DNA of 64,000 nucleotides from RPQJ01 sp963846885 (GTDB lineage: Bacteria > Pseudomonadota > Gammaproteobacteria > Steroidobacterales > Steroidobacteraceae), in NCBI GenBank assembly GCA_963846885.1, contig CAWJXS010000023.1, positions 186,001 to 250,000 of the forward strand, written 5' to 3'. Shown here one piece after another: positions 44,493-55,543 of the stretch. Below the pieces are notes generated by a model, which worked only from the letters and a program-made list of their open reading frames with translations, was not told where the DNA came from and made no database searches. Every line of letters begins with the position of its first letter. Position 1 is the first letter of the stretch. The translations under genes were made by a program, and so were the position numbers.

Positions 44493-45800
44493 ATGTCGAA
44501 GAACACAGACCTGCAGGTTCGACGCGACGCGGCGTTCGCGCGCGGGCTGGGCAATCAACTGCCCGTCTATGTCGAGCGAGCCCGCAATGCGGAGATTTGG
44601 GACGTCGAAGGCCGGCGTTTCATCGACTTCGGCAGCGGCATCGCCGTGCTCAATACGGGCCACCTGCATCCCAAGGTGCAGGCGGCTGTCGCCCGTCAGC
44701 TCGAAGCGTTCAGTCACACGTGCTTGATGGTCACGCCGTATGGCGTGGCCGTCGAACTCGCTGAGAAGCTGAACCGGCTCGCGCCGGGGCCGACGCCGAA
44801 GAAAGCCATTTTCGTGACCACCGGGGCCGAGGCCGTCGAGAACTGCATCAAGATCGCGCGCGCCCACACGGGTCGCGCCGGCGTCATCGCATTCGGCGGC
44901 GGCTTCCACGGCCGCACGTTCATGGCCATGGCGTTGACGGGCAAGGTCGCGCCTTACAAAGCCGGGTTCGGGCCGTTCCCCGCCGAGGTCTTCCATGCCC
45001 CGTTCCCGATCGCGTATCACGGCGTCAGCGTGCAGGACAGCCTCGACGCGCTCGAGCACATCTTCAAGTTCGACATCGAGCCTGCGCGCGTCGCCGCGAT
45101 CATCATCGAGCCCGTGATGGGCGAGGGCGGGTTCTACATCGCGCCGCCCGAGTTCCTGCAGGCGCTGCGCAAGCTGTGCGACCAGCACGGCATCGTGCTG
45201 GTCATCGACGAGATCCAGTCGGGATTCGCCCGCACCGGCAAGATGTTCGCGATCGAACATGCGGGTGTCGAGCCCGACCTGATGACCATGGCGAAGAGCC
45301 TCGCGGGCGGGTTTCCGCTCGCGGCCGTCGTGGGCAAGGCGCACATCATGGACGCGCCCGCGCCCGGTGGGCTGGGCGGAACCTACGCCGGCTCGCCCAT
45401 TGCGTGCGCAGCGGCGCTGGCCGTGCTCGAAGCGATCGAGGAAGAAAAGCTCTGCCAGCGCGCAGACGCGATCGGTGCGCAGATGGTCACGGCCCTGCGC
45501 GCGGCGCAGCAGGCCCTGCCTGCGATCGGCGAGGTGCGCGGCCTGGGGGCGATGGTCGCCATGGAACTCGTGAAAAACAGCGACCCGCACCAGCCGGATC
45601 CCGAACTCACCAAGGCGCTCGTGCACCGGGCAGCCGAGAAGGGGCTGGTGCTCCTGTCGTGCGGACTGTACGGCAACGTCATCCGCTTCCTCGCGCCGCT
45701 CACTGCAAGCGACGAGATCGTGCGTGAGGGTCTGGGGATCGTGATCGAATCCCTGCAGGAATTGACGGGTGGTGCATCCAGGAAGGCGGTGAACGCATGA
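44493..45800 (+). CDS. gabT: 4-aminobutyrate (or related omega-amino acid) transaminase
   Basis: A class III PLP aminotransferase of about 435 residues: TTGAEAVENCIKIAR, GGFHGRTFMAMALTGK, the conserved VIDEIQSGFARTG and the PLP Lys in MAKSLAGGFPLA. It matches GabT closely (GABA plus 2-oxoglutarate to succinic semialdehyde plus glutamate). GAGGGGAG lies just upstream of ATG 44493. The next gene, an SDR, overlaps by four bases (ATGA), so the substrate may be set by that pathway; no succinic semialdehyde dehydrogenase is adjacent. Confidence 0.9.
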   Translation: MSKNTDLQVRRDAAFARGLGNQLPVYVERARNAEIWDVEGRRFIDFGSGIAVLNTGHLHPKVQAAVARQLEAFSHTCLMVTPYGVAVELAEKLNRLAPGPTPKKAIFVTTGAEAVENCIKIARAHTGRAGVIAFGGGFHGRTFMAMALTGKVAPYKAGFGPFPAEVFHAPFPIAYHGVSVQDSLDALEHIFKFDIEPARVAAIIIEPVMGEGGFYIAPPEFLQALRKLCDQHGIVLVIDEIQSGFARTGKMFAIEHAGVEPDLMTMAKSLAGGFPLAAVVGKAHIMDAPAPGGLGGTYAGSPIACAAALAVLEAIEEEKLCQRADAIGAQMVTALRAAQQALPAIGEVRGLGAMVAMELVKNSDPHQPDPELTKALVHRAAEKGLVLLSCGLYGNVIRFLAPLTASDEIVREGLGIVIESLQELTGGASRKAVNA

Positions 45801-46549
45801 GCGCGTCGGGCAAGCTCGCAGGCAAGGTCGCTATCGTCACCGGCGGCGGCAGTGGCATCGGTCGCGCCATCGTCGACACGTACGTCGCCAATGGTGCGCG
45901 CGTGCTGGCAGTCGACCTCCCGGGCCGCGATTGGCAGGCACATTTCAAGGGTAATTCATCGGTCGTCGTACTCGACCAGGACGTCACTGCGAAGGACGCC
46001 CCGCAGAACATCGTCGATGCCTGCGTGAAGGCTTTCGGCGGTCTCGACATCCTCGTCAACAACGCCGGCATCGCGATCGGCGCGCAGTTCGAAGAAACCA
46101 CGGACGAGCAGTGGGATCGCATCCTCGGGATCAACGTCACGTCGATCTTTCGAGTTTCGAAGGCAGCAGTGCCTCTGCTGCGCGCCCGTGGCGGCGGCCG
46201 CATCATCAACCTGGGTTCCATCATGTCGAACACCGCGGGGCCGAGCCTCTCGGCCTACGGCACGACGAAGCACGCGGTGGCGGGGCTGTCGAAGGGCATG
46301 GCCGTCGATCTCGGCAAGTACGGAATCACGGTCAATTACCTGCAGCCGGGTTCGATCTGGACGGCGCTCTCACAGCCCTTCTTCGACGACCCGAACTTCC
46401 GCAGCTACTGGGAAGCGAAGGCGCCGATGGGGCGCATCGGCGACCCGGAGGACGTCGCAGCCGCAGCGCTGTTCCTGGCGATGGACGAAGCCAGGTTCGT
46501 CTCCGGCGCGGGTATCGCGGTCGATGGCGGGGCGGCCGTGAATTTCTGA
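45797..46549 (+). CDS. Short-chain dehydrogenase/reductase
   Basis: A 250-residue classical SDR with GGGSGIG (cofactor), NNAG, Ser in LGSIMS and the catalytic YxxxK as YGTTK. The Asp at the end of the second strand (AVDLPGRD) favours NAD over NADP. C-terminal VSGAGIAVDGGAAVNF is typical. It overlaps gabT (ATGA) and precedes the FAD oxidoreductase by 31 bp. The substrate cannot be told. Confidence 0.88.
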   Translation: MSASGKLAGKVAIVTGGGSGIGRAIVDTYVANGARVLAVDLPGRDWQAHFKGNSSVVVLDQDVTAKDAPQNIVDACVKAFGGLDILVNNAGIAIGAQFEETTDEQWDRILGINVTSIFRVSKAAVPLLRARGGGRIINLGSIMSNTAGPSLSAYGTTKHAVAGLSKGMAVDLGKYGITVNYLQPGSIWTALSQPFFDDPNFRSYWEAKAPMGRIGDPEDVAAAALFLAMDEARFVSGAGIAVDGGAAVNF

Positions 46550-46580
46550 CGCCGCCGCTGCGGATGGCCAGGGGGTTGGG

Positions 46581-47888
46581 ATGGAGCGCTGGGACGCCGT
46601 CATCATCGGCGCGGGCATGGGCGGCCTGTGTGTCGCCGCGCGCCTGACCGCCGGCGGCAAGCGCGTACTGGTGCTCGAGAAGTCGGGTCATCTGGGCGGC
46701 CGCTGCTCGCATCGCGAGCATGACGGCGTCCGCGTCACGACCGGCGCAATCATGATTCCCATGGCCGCGCACAACGCCACGCGCGAGCCCTTCGACCTGC
46801 TGGGCGTCCCGTTCGAGATGATCGAACTCACCGGTCGAATGCGCTATCGGTTGCGGCACGGCGACTTCGATCAGGCGAAATCCGGCGGCGGCCTGCGCGG
46901 CCTGATCGAATTCGCCTGCAATGGCGATGCAGCCGGTGCGGCGAAACTGTTCGACACCTTCGTCGCCGCCCTGAAGACCGCGCCGCCCGACACCGTCACT
47001 TTCAAGGCGTGGCTCGACGGCCAGACCGACAACCCAGGCGTGAAGGACCTGTTCCAGGGATTCTGCGCGGCGTTGATCGGCACCAACATGCACGAGATTC
47101 CGGCAGGCGAATTCTTCCGGTTCATGCGCTACAGCAGCCGCGGCAGCCGTTTCGGCATGGCTCCGGACGGCAACGGCGCCAACATGGAAGCGCTGGCCGC
47201 GGCGATCGAGGCGCGCGGTTCCAAGGTGCTTCGTCACACGAACTGCCGTCAGATCGTGCTGGAACAGGGCCGTGTTGCTGGCGTGAGCGCGAAAACCGCG
47301 GGACAGCCTGAGACTTTCTTTTCCGCTGACAGCGTGATCTCGAATGCGGGTCCGGCGCGCACCGTCGAACTCGCCGGCGGACGCGCGTACTTCGATGCGC
47401 CTTACCTCGCGCGTCTCGACGCTGCGCCGCACGAGGCGCCGATCTTCCACATTTCGTTTCTCACCGACGCGCCGCTCATCGCGGACTTCGATGGCTGCAT
47501 GGTGTTCGGCAATACCCGCAACCTCATCTACCTCGAGATTCCGTCGCTGATCTCCCCGCGCGTGGCGCCGCCGGGCCAGTTCCTGCACACGGCCTTCGGC
47601 GCGCCGACCGATGCCGCCAACGCCGACCTGAAGGGGGAGCTGCAGAACACGCTGGCGGAGCTCGAGGCGAACTTCCCGGGACAACTCGCTGGGGCGAAGT
47701 TCCTGGTGAATGCACGGCACTCGGGCCAGAGCCCGGGCATGCATCGTTGGGCCGGGCACATGATGCCGGTGATCACGCCGATTGCAGGCCTCTATAACGT
47801 AGGTGACGGGTGCACGCCGCCCGGCACGATCGGCACGGAAGGGGCCGCCGGGTCGGCCAGGGAAGTGGCCGAGCGCATCCTGAGCTGA
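46581..47888 (+). CDS. FAD-dependent oxidoreductase, phytoene-desaturase/carotenoid-isomerase-like
   Basis: A 435-residue flavoprotein: the ADP-binding GAGMGGLCVAARL near the N-terminus, LGGRCSHREHDG, and the C-terminal FAD motif YNVGDGCTPPGTIGTEGAAGSA (key GDGCTPPG). This is the phytoene dehydrogenase-like family, whose members act on many amine, carotenoid and lipid substrates. It is the third gene of the gabT-SDR operon, so an amino-group-related substrate is possible. GGGTTGGGATGG precedes the ATG. Confidence 0.85.
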   Translation: MERWDAVIIGAGMGGLCVAARLTAGGKRVLVLEKSGHLGGRCSHREHDGVRVTTGAIMIPMAAHNATREPFDLLGVPFEMIELTGRMRYRLRHGDFDQAKSGGGLRGLIEFACNGDAAGAAKLFDTFVAALKTAPPDTVTFKAWLDGQTDNPGVKDLFQGFCAALIGTNMHEIPAGEFFRFMRYSSRGSRFGMAPDGNGANMEALAAAIEARGSKVLRHTNCRQIVLEQGRVAGVSAKTAGQPETFFSADSVISNAGPARTVELAGGRAYFDAPYLARLDAAPHEAPIFHISFLTDAPLIADFDGCMVFGNTRNLIYLEIPSLISPRVAPPGQFLHTAFGAPTDAANADLKGELQNTLAELEANFPGQLAGAKFLVNARHSGQSPGMHRWAGHMMPVITPIAGLYNVGDGCTPPGTIGTEGAAGSAREVAERILS

Positions 47889-47978
47889 CGGTCGACTGCC
47901 GGCGATTCAAACCCTGCGTTGCGAAGGCAACGTGCCCTGACGACAACTCTTGCTCGCGTTTATGTCAAACGTCGCGGG

Positions 47979-48000
47979 TGTCGGTACTCTTTACGCGACA
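47979..48000. promoter_or_regulatory. Inverted repeat upstream of the PEP-CTERM gene
   Basis: TGTCG - 12 bases - CGACA, about 80 bp before the PEP-CTERM start. It could be an operator. An AT-rich AAAAAATATAAAAG lies closer to the gene (48057-48070). Confidence 0.35.
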
Positions 48001-48080
48001 TCGCCATGTTTCGCAGGTAGATTTCTGACCGCTGCTCCCGCGGTCGGGGGCGAGCGAAAAAATATAAAAGGGAAGTGACG

Positions 48081-48830
48081 ATGAAGCATCCAGGCCTCGC
48101 AGTTCTTTGCGTGACAGCCGCAGTCCTCGCGACGGAAACCGCTGCTGCAGCACCCATCAGTGCGTCGATGTACTTGCGCGCCGATGTCGTCCTCGGCGGC
48201 ACCAATGTCTTCGAAGCGAGTTCCGACAGCTGGGGTGCGCCGCTCGATGCGCTCGCCATTGCTGTCGCGGCCTCGTTCGCTCCGGCCGGCACCAACGCCA
48301 GATTGCTGGCGAGTGGCCAGGGAAATGCAATCTGGGGCGCCGGCGGCAACTCCGGCACAGTCACGTTCACCGACGTCGGCTGGGCGGTGAGCGCGTTGGG
48401 GACGAATCTCGAGACCGCGGTGGGCCTTGCCAATATCAATGGCCCCGGCGACTGGCGCTACACGTTCATGGCCGACTCGGACGGCTTTTTCACCATGGAC
48501 TACGCGGTGACGGCCACCGGCGACACATTCGGTCTGCAGGGCTGGGGCATCGATTGGAGCGGGTCGGGTGGAGGCCTGTCGCTCTACAACGCACTTGACC
48601 CGACTGCCAACGGAGTGTTCTCCCGACCGGTCATTGCGGGCCAGCAGTACACAGTGACGCTGACTAACGGCTCGAACGTCGGCAACGTCGTGGGGTTCAA
48701 CCTCGCGGGCTCGATGGACGGTCTGTTCGAGTGGAGAATCGCTGGTACGCCGGTTCCCGAGCCCGGGTCGCTCGCCTTGCTGGGCCTCGGCCTGGTCGGG
48801 CTGGGCTTGAGCCGGCGACGTAACACGTAA
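48081..48830 (+). CDS. PEP-CTERM sorting domain protein
   Basis: A 249-residue exported protein: a signal peptide (about 1-23, ending TAAAAP), a beta-rich Gly/Asn/Ser/Thr body, and a C-terminal VPEPGSLALLGLGLVGLG helix followed by SRRRNT. PEP-CTERM proteins are anchored and then processed by an exosortase and usually go to the outer surface with exopolysaccharide. No exosortase or EPS gene is in the window. The body has no recognised domain. ATG 48081 with AAGGGA upstream is used; GTG 48075 is possible. Confidence 0.92.
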   Translation: MKHPGLAVLCVTAAVLATETAAAAPISASMYLRADVVLGGTNVFEASSDSWGAPLDALAIAVAASFAPAGTNARLLASGQGNAIWGAGGNSGTVTFTDVGWAVSALGTNLETAVGLANINGPGDWRYTFMADSDGFFTMDYAVTATGDTFGLQGWGIDWSGSGGGLSLYNALDPTANGVFSRPVIAGQQYTVTLTNGSNVGNVVGFNLAGSMDGLFEWRIAGTPVPEPGSLALLGLGLVGLGLSRRRNT

Positions 48831-48931
48831 GCTGCATGCTCCAGAGCGCCCCGGGACGCGGTCGCAACTCTCGCGTGGGGCCCTGATTCAGGGAGGGGTG
48901 CGGTCCCCGCGCAAGTGACCCGGCAGGGAAC

Positions 48932-48961
48932 AAAAAAGGGGTTTGTTGACGCAAACCCCTT
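48932..48961 (-). terminator. Terminator of tRNA-Asn
   Basis: On the minus strand AAGGGGTTTG-CGTCAA-CAAACCCCTT followed by TTTTG, starting 8 bp after the tRNA CCA end. It is a perfect 10-bp stem. It may also serve the convergent PEP-CTERM gene. Confidence 0.85.
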
Positions 48962-48968
48962 GTATTCG

Positions 48969-49043
48969 TGGCTCCGACACCTGGATTCGAACCAGGGACC
49001 CGCTGATTAACAGTCAGCTGCTCTACCGCTGAGCTATGTCGGA
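48969..49043 (-). tRNA. tRNA-Asn(GTT)
   Basis: A complete cloverleaf of 75 nt with an encoded CCA. Acceptor TCCGACA pairs with TGTCGGA. The anticodon stem GCTGA/TCAGC encloses CTGTTAA, so the anticodon is GTT (plus-strand 49009-49011). The T loop is GGTTCGAATCC. Confidence 0.97.
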
Positions 49044-49116
49044 ACGGTCTCGAAAGAGCCGCCAATTTTGCGAGGGACGGGGTTTTTAGTCAAGGAAAGC
49101 TAAAAGCTTCGACCGG

Positions 49117-49200
49117 ACCCTCACCCGGCCTGCGGCCGACCTCTCCCGCAAGCGGGAGAGGTAAGCACAGCACGCTCTCCCGCAGGCGGGCGAGGAGAGC
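49117..49200. repeat. REP-like palindromes (copy 3)
   Basis: CCTCACCCGGCCTGCGGCC leads into ACCTCTCCCGC/GCGGGAGAGGT (49139-49162). A second, diverged CTCTCCCGCAGGCGGGCGAG follows. It lies between tRNA-Asn and the aminotransferase stop. Confidence 0.8.
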
Positions 49201-49203
49201 CCG

Positions 49204-50427
49204 TCAGGCGCCGGCGAGCGCCTTGCCCATGCGTTCCAGGGCTTGCTCGAGCGTGGTCATCGCCACGGCGAACGAGAAACGGATGTGTCCAGGTGCGCCG
49301 AAGCCCGATCCGGGCACGCCTGCTACCCCTGCCTTCTCGAGCAGGAACTCGGCAAACGCGTTGTCGTCGGCGAGTCCGCGCATGCGGATCGCCTCGCTCA
49401 CGTCGCACCACGCGTAGAAGGTGCCCGCGGCGGGCAGCACCTTGAAGCCGGGCAGGGCGTTCAGGCCGGCGTTGAAAAAATCGTGCCGCGCCTTGAAGTG
49501 CTTGTTCATCTCGCCGACGCACGCCTGGTCCGCGTTCAGGGCGACGGCTGCCGCTTTCTGCGCAATGGACGAAGGGTTCGACGTGCTCTGGCTCTGGATC
49601 GTCGACATGGCCGTCACGATCTCGGCCGGCCCGCCGCAGTAACCAATGCGCCATCCCGTCATCGCATAGCTCTTCGACACGCCGTTGATGGTGACGGTGC
49701 GGTCATAAAGATCGGGGCAGGCCGTCAGGAAGGAGCAGAACGGCTCGGGCGCCCAGTAAATGTGCTCGTACATGTCGTCCGTGGCGATGACGACGCGGGG
49801 ATGCTTGCGCAGCACCGCGCCCAGCGCCTCGAGTTCTGCACGCGTGTACGCAGCGCCCGTCGGGTTGCTCGGGCTGTTGAGCATGAACACGCGCGTCTTC
49901 GGCGTGATGGCCGCTTCGAGCTGTGCCGCCGTGATCTTGTAACCCTGCTCGGGGCCGGCGTACGGGGTGACTGGAACGCCGTCCGCCAGCAACGCCATGT
50001 CCGGGTAAGACACCCAGTAAGGCGCCGGGATCACGACTTCGTCACCCGGATTGATCACCGCCATGAACAGGTTGTAGATCGTCTGCTTGGCGCCGGTCGA
50101 GACCAGGATCTGCGGGCGCGCATAGGTGATGGCATTGTCGCGCTTGAACTTGGCGATGATCGCGTCCTTGAGCTCCGGAATGCCTTCGACCGCGGTGTAA
50201 CGCGTGAAGCCACTGCGGATCGCCGCCACGCCCGCGTCGGCAATGTGCGCTGGGGTGTCGAAGTCCGGTTCGCCTACACCGAGCCCGATGATGTCGTGCC
50301 CTTCGGCCTTCAGTCGGGCCACGCGACCGGTGAGGGCGACGGTCGGGGAGGGCTTGACACGGCTGACACGCTCGGCGAGTTGGACGGGCACGGTGTGGGG
50401 TTCCGGGGGGTGAAAAAGACGGCGCAT
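49204..50427 (-). CDS. Class I aminotransferase, aspartate aminotransferase (type 1b-like)
   Basis: A 407-residue PLP enzyme: IIGLGVGEPDFDTP, STGAKQTIYN, LNSPSNPTGAAYT, the PLP Lys in NGVSKSYAMTGWRIGY, and the Arg in GHIRFSFA near the C-terminus. These fit aspartate (or aspartate/prephenate) aminotransferase of the I-beta group. An ATG at 50427 gives the longest form; the conserved region begins at QLAERVSRVKPSPT, so GTG 50391 may be the true start. It diverges from uvrB with about 58 bp between starts. Confidence 0.9.
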   Translation of the reverse strand: MRRLFHPPEPHTVPVQLAERVSRVKPSPTVALTGRVARLKAEGHDIIGLGVGEPDFDTPAHIADAGVAAIRSGFTRYTAVEGIPELKDAIIAKFKRDNAITYARPQILVSTGAKQTIYNLFMAVINPGDEVVIPAPYWVSYPDMALLADGVPVTPYAGPEQGYKITAAQLEAAITPKTRVFMLNSPSNPTGAAYTRAELEALGAVLRKHPRVVIATDDMYEHIYWAPEPFCSFLTACPDLYDRTVTINGVSKSYAMTGWRIGYCGGPAEIVTAMSTIQSQSTSNPSSIAQKAAAVALNADQACVGEMNKHFKARHDFFNAGLNALPGFKVLPAAGTFYAWCDVSEAIRMRGLADDNAFAEFLLEKAGVAGVPGSGFGAPGHIRFSFAVAMTTLEQALERMGKALAGA

Positions 50428-50485
50428 TTTAGGCTAATCTGCAAGTCCTCCCAAGGCAGATGATTCCGATCGGCGGCAACTACGG

Positions 50486-52507
<2,022 letters not shown>

Positions 52508-52513
<6 letters not shown>

Positions 52514-52655
52514 GGGGGATGGAAGGGGCTAGGGACTAGGGACTAGGGACTAGGGGTTAGTCGGAGGTGCGGATGAACTGGATGCTGCAGCTACAACTCC
52601 GACTAACCCCTAGCCCCTTCCATTCCCCCCTATCCCCTAACCCCTTCCTTCCTGT
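52508..52655. repeat. Large inverted-repeat element 3, uvrB to tRNA-Val
   Basis: The left arm GGGGGGATGGAAGGGGCTA with GGGACTA units ends GGTTAGTCGGAG. The right arm CTCCGACTAACCCCTAGCCCC continues to TTCCATTCCCCCC and CTATCCCCTAACCCC. The two arms match each other in local variants (GTTAG/CTAAC, GGATGGAAGG/CCTTCCATTCC) that are absent from elements 1 and 2. The centre is only about 35 bp. Confidence 0.88.
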
Positions 52656-52675
52656 ATCCTTCGCGGCTCGTTTGA

Positions 52676-52750
52676 GGGCGCATAGCTCAGCGGTAGAGCA
52701 CTACCTTGACATGGTAGGGGTCCGTGGTTCGATCCCACGTGCGCCCACCA
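52676..52750 (+). tRNA. tRNA-Val(GAC)
   Basis: 75 nt with encoded CCA. Acceptor GGGCGCA pairs with TGCGCCC. Stem CTACC/GGTAG encloses TTGACAT, anticodon GAC at 52708-52710. T arm CGTGGTTCGATCCCACG. Confidence 0.97.
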
Positions 52751-52797
52751 CGATCCCGGCACCTGGGTCATCGTGAATCTTGACGGGACCTAAGACG

Positions 52798-54728
52798 ATG
52801 CCGGTCATCACACTGCCTGACGGCAGCCAACGCAGCTTCGAGCAACCCGTGACCGTGGCAGGCCTTGCCGCGAGCATTGGCGCTGGACTGGCCAAAGCCG
52901 CCTTGGCCGGGCGCATCGATGGCAGGCTCGTGGATACCTCGCACGTCATCGACCGTGATGCGCAGGTCTCGATCGTCACCGGCCGCGACGCGGATGGGCT
53001 CGAGATCATCCGGCACTCCACGGCGCACCTGTTGGCGCAGGCCGTCCAGGCTGTCTATCCGGAAGCGCAAGTCACGATCGGCCCCGTCATCGAAGACGGC
53101 TTCTATTACGATTTCGCCTTCAGCCGGCCGTTCACTCCCGACGACCTGGCGAAGTTCGAAGCGAAGATGCACGAGCTCGTGAAGGCCGATCTCAAGGTCG
53201 AACGCCGCGTGATGCCGCGCGACGCGGCTGTCGCAACCTTCAAGCAACTCGGCGAGCACTACAAGGCCGAGATCATCGCCAGCATCCCGGCGAACGAAGA
53301 CATCAGCCTGTACGGGCAGGGCGAGTGGTTCGACCTGTGCCGCGGCCCGCACGTGCCCAGCACGGGCAAGCTCGGGGCTTTCAAGCTAATGAAGGTCGCG
53401 GGCGCGTATTGGCGCGGCGACTCCAAGAACGAAATGCTCCAGCGCATCTACGGCACCGCATGGGCCGACGAGAAAGCGCTGAAGGCCTACCTCACGCGCC
53501 TGGAAGAAGCCGAGAAGCGCGACCACCGTCAAGCGTCGGCCGCGAGCTCGGCCTGTTCCACACGCAGGAAGAGGCGGTGGGCAGCGTGTTCTGGCACCCC
53601 AAGGGTCATACGCTCTGGCGCACCGTCGAAACCTACATGCGCGGCCGGCTCGAAGCACGCGGGTTACGTCGAGGTCAAGACGCCGCAGCTGATCGACCGG
53701 GTGCTGTGGGAGAAGTCGGGCCACTGGGAAAACTATCGCCCGAACATGTTCATCGCCGAGTCCGAGGATCGCATCCTCGCGGTCAAGCCGATGAACTGCC
53801 CGGGCCACATCCAGATCTTCCGCCAGGGCATCAAGTCGTACCGCGACCTGCCGCTGCGCATGGCCGAGTTCGGCGCGTGCCATCGCAACGAGCCTTCGGG
53901 CGCGCTGCACGGCCTGATGCGCGTGCGCGCGTTCACCCAGGACGACGCCCACATCTTCTGCACCGAAGACCAGGTCAACCCCGAGACGGTCGCGTTCTGC
54001 GCGCTGCTGCAAAGCGTCTATCGCGACTTCGGCTTCGAGGAGGTCCACGTCAAGTTCTCGGACCGCCCGGCCAAGCGCGCCGGCAGCGACGCCACCTGGG
54101 ACAAGGCCGAAGGGGCGCTCAAGACCGCGGTCGAGGCCGCGGGCCTGCAGTACACGCTGAACCCGGGCGAGGGGGCCTTTTACGGCCCCAAGCTCGAATT
54201 CGTCCTGCGGGACGCCATCGGCCGCGACTGGCAGTGCGGCACCCTGCAGGTCGATTTCGTGCTCCCGGAGCGCCTCGGGCGCCGAGTACGTCGGCGCAGG
54301 ACGGGACCGTCCAGCGCCCGGTCATGCTCCACCGCGCGATCCTGGGCTCGATGGAGCGTTTCCTGGGGATCCTCATCGAAAACCACGCCGGAAAATTCCC
54401 CACCTGGCTCGCCCCGGTGCAGGCGGTGGTGATGAATATCACCGATACCCAGGCCGATTACGTACGGAAAGCGACCGAATTCCTGAAAAATCAGGGGCTT
54501 CGGGTCGAAATGGATTTGCGAAACGAGAAGGTCGGCTTTAAAATCCGCGAACACACCTTGCAGCGGGTTCCGTACCTGCTGGTCGCGGGAGACCGCGAAT
54601 CAGGGTCAAACTCGTTGGCCGTGCGCACGCGCAACGGCAAGGACCTCGGGTCGATGGGCCTCGAAACCCTCGCCTCGAAGCTTGCCGGAGAAGTCGCGAG
54701 CCGCGGCCGTACTACTTTAGAGGATTGA
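52798..54728 (+). CDS. thrS: Threonyl-tRNA synthetase (three or more frameshifts in this sequence)
   Basis: A class II synthetase with a TGS domain (MPVITLPDGSQR onwards), an editing domain (HSTAH as the HxxxH zinc-like motif), the catalytic core (MNCPGH, CHRNEPSGALHGL, VRAFTQDDAHIF) and the anticodon domain ending LAGEVASRGRTT. The frame is lost near 53527-53540 (one base missing), regained near 53662-53664 (extra G in GGG), and lost again near 54275-54295. Both sides are otherwise fully conserved and the gene is essential, so I read these as sequence errors and annotate one gene. ATG 52798 matches the family. Confidence 0.93.
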
Positions 54729-54732
54729 TCGC

Positions 54733-55257
54733 ATCACTGCTCCAACGACCAAGCGCATCCGGCGCAACCACGAGATCACGGCTCCGCAACTTCGAGTCAT
54801 CGGCGCGGACGGCGAGCAAGTCGGGGTGATGACCCGGTTCGAGGCGCTCGAAATGGCCGCCGCCCAAGAGCTCGATCTCATCGAAGTTTCGCCGATGGCG
54901 GAACCGCCGGTGTGCCGGATCATCGATTTCGGCAAGTTCCAGTTCGAGACGAACAAGAAAGCCGCGATCGCGAAGAAGAAGCAGAAACAGATACAGATCA
55001 AGGAAGTGAAGTTTCGCCCTGGAACCGATGAAGGCGACTATCAGATCAAGCTAAGGAATCTGATTCGCTTTTTCGAGGAAGGGGACAAGGCCAAGGTAAC
55101 GTTACGTTTCCGTGGTCGCGAAATGGCGCACACGGACCTCGGCCGGCAGATGCTGATGCGTTTGCAGCAAGACCTCGCCGGAGTGGCGGTGGTCGAGCAG
55201 CATCCGCTGATGGAAGGCCGGCAGATGGTCATGATGCTCGCGCCAAAAAAGAAGTAA
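54733..55257 (+). CDS. infC: Translation initiation factor IF-3 with a rare start codon
   Basis: IF-3 checks the start codon on the 30S subunit. The conserved part IRRNHEITAPQLRVIG onwards is coded well before the first ATG or GTG, so the gene must start at ATC 54733 (AGAGG nine bases upstream) or ATT 54724 (overlapping the thrS stop). Rare AUU/AUC starts are known in infC and allow IF-3 autorepression. The body contains EPPVCRIIDFGKFQFE, KFRPGTDEGDYQIK and GREMAH, and ends LAPKKK. It is about 175 residues. Confidence 0.94.
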   Translation: MTAPTTKRIRRNHEITAPQLRVIGADGEQVGVMTRFEALEMAAAQELDLIEVSPMAEPPVCRIIDFGKFQFETNKKAAIAKKKQKQIQIKEVKFRPGTDEGDYQIKLRNLIRFFEEGDKAKVTLRFRGREMAHTDLGRQMLMRLQQDLAGVAVVEQHPLMEGRQMVMMLAPKKK

Positions 55258-55338
55258 GGGCGGCTTCGGCCGCTTTTCGCCCTCGAACCGTGGCGCAAGC
55301 CATGGGGAAACGGGCCATGAAAATTTAGGAGTTGTTAC

Positions 55339-55533
55339 ATGCCCAAGTTGAAAACCAACCGGGCCGCGGCAAAGCGTTTTCGCAAGACAGCGAAAGGGTT
55401 CAAGCGCGGCCAGTCGCAGAAGCGACACATCCTCACGAAGAAGACGACCAAGCGTAAGCGTCAGTTGCGCGGCACCACCATGGTTGCCAAGCAGGACCTT
55501 TGCCGTCTCGAACAATTGCTGCCCCACGCCTAG
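55339..55533 (+). CDS. rpmI: 50S ribosomal protein L35
   Basis: A 64-residue, very basic protein beginning MPKLKTNRAAAKRF and containing RHILTKKTTKRKRQLRG (key HILTKK). It matches bL35 from end to end. It is followed 10 bp later by rplT. AGGAG lies seven bases before the ATG. Confidence 0.97.
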   Translation: MPKLKTNRAAAKRFRKTAKGFKRGQSQKRHILTKKTTKRKRQLRGTTMVAKQDLCRLEQLLPHA

Positions 55534-55543
55534 GAGGTGACCC

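Noticed and set aside
53520..54300. Programmed ribosomal frameshifting in thrS
   Set aside because: No slippery heptamer or downstream structure stands out. There are three or more changes in both directions, one of them in a GGG run, and thrS is not known to use frameshifting.
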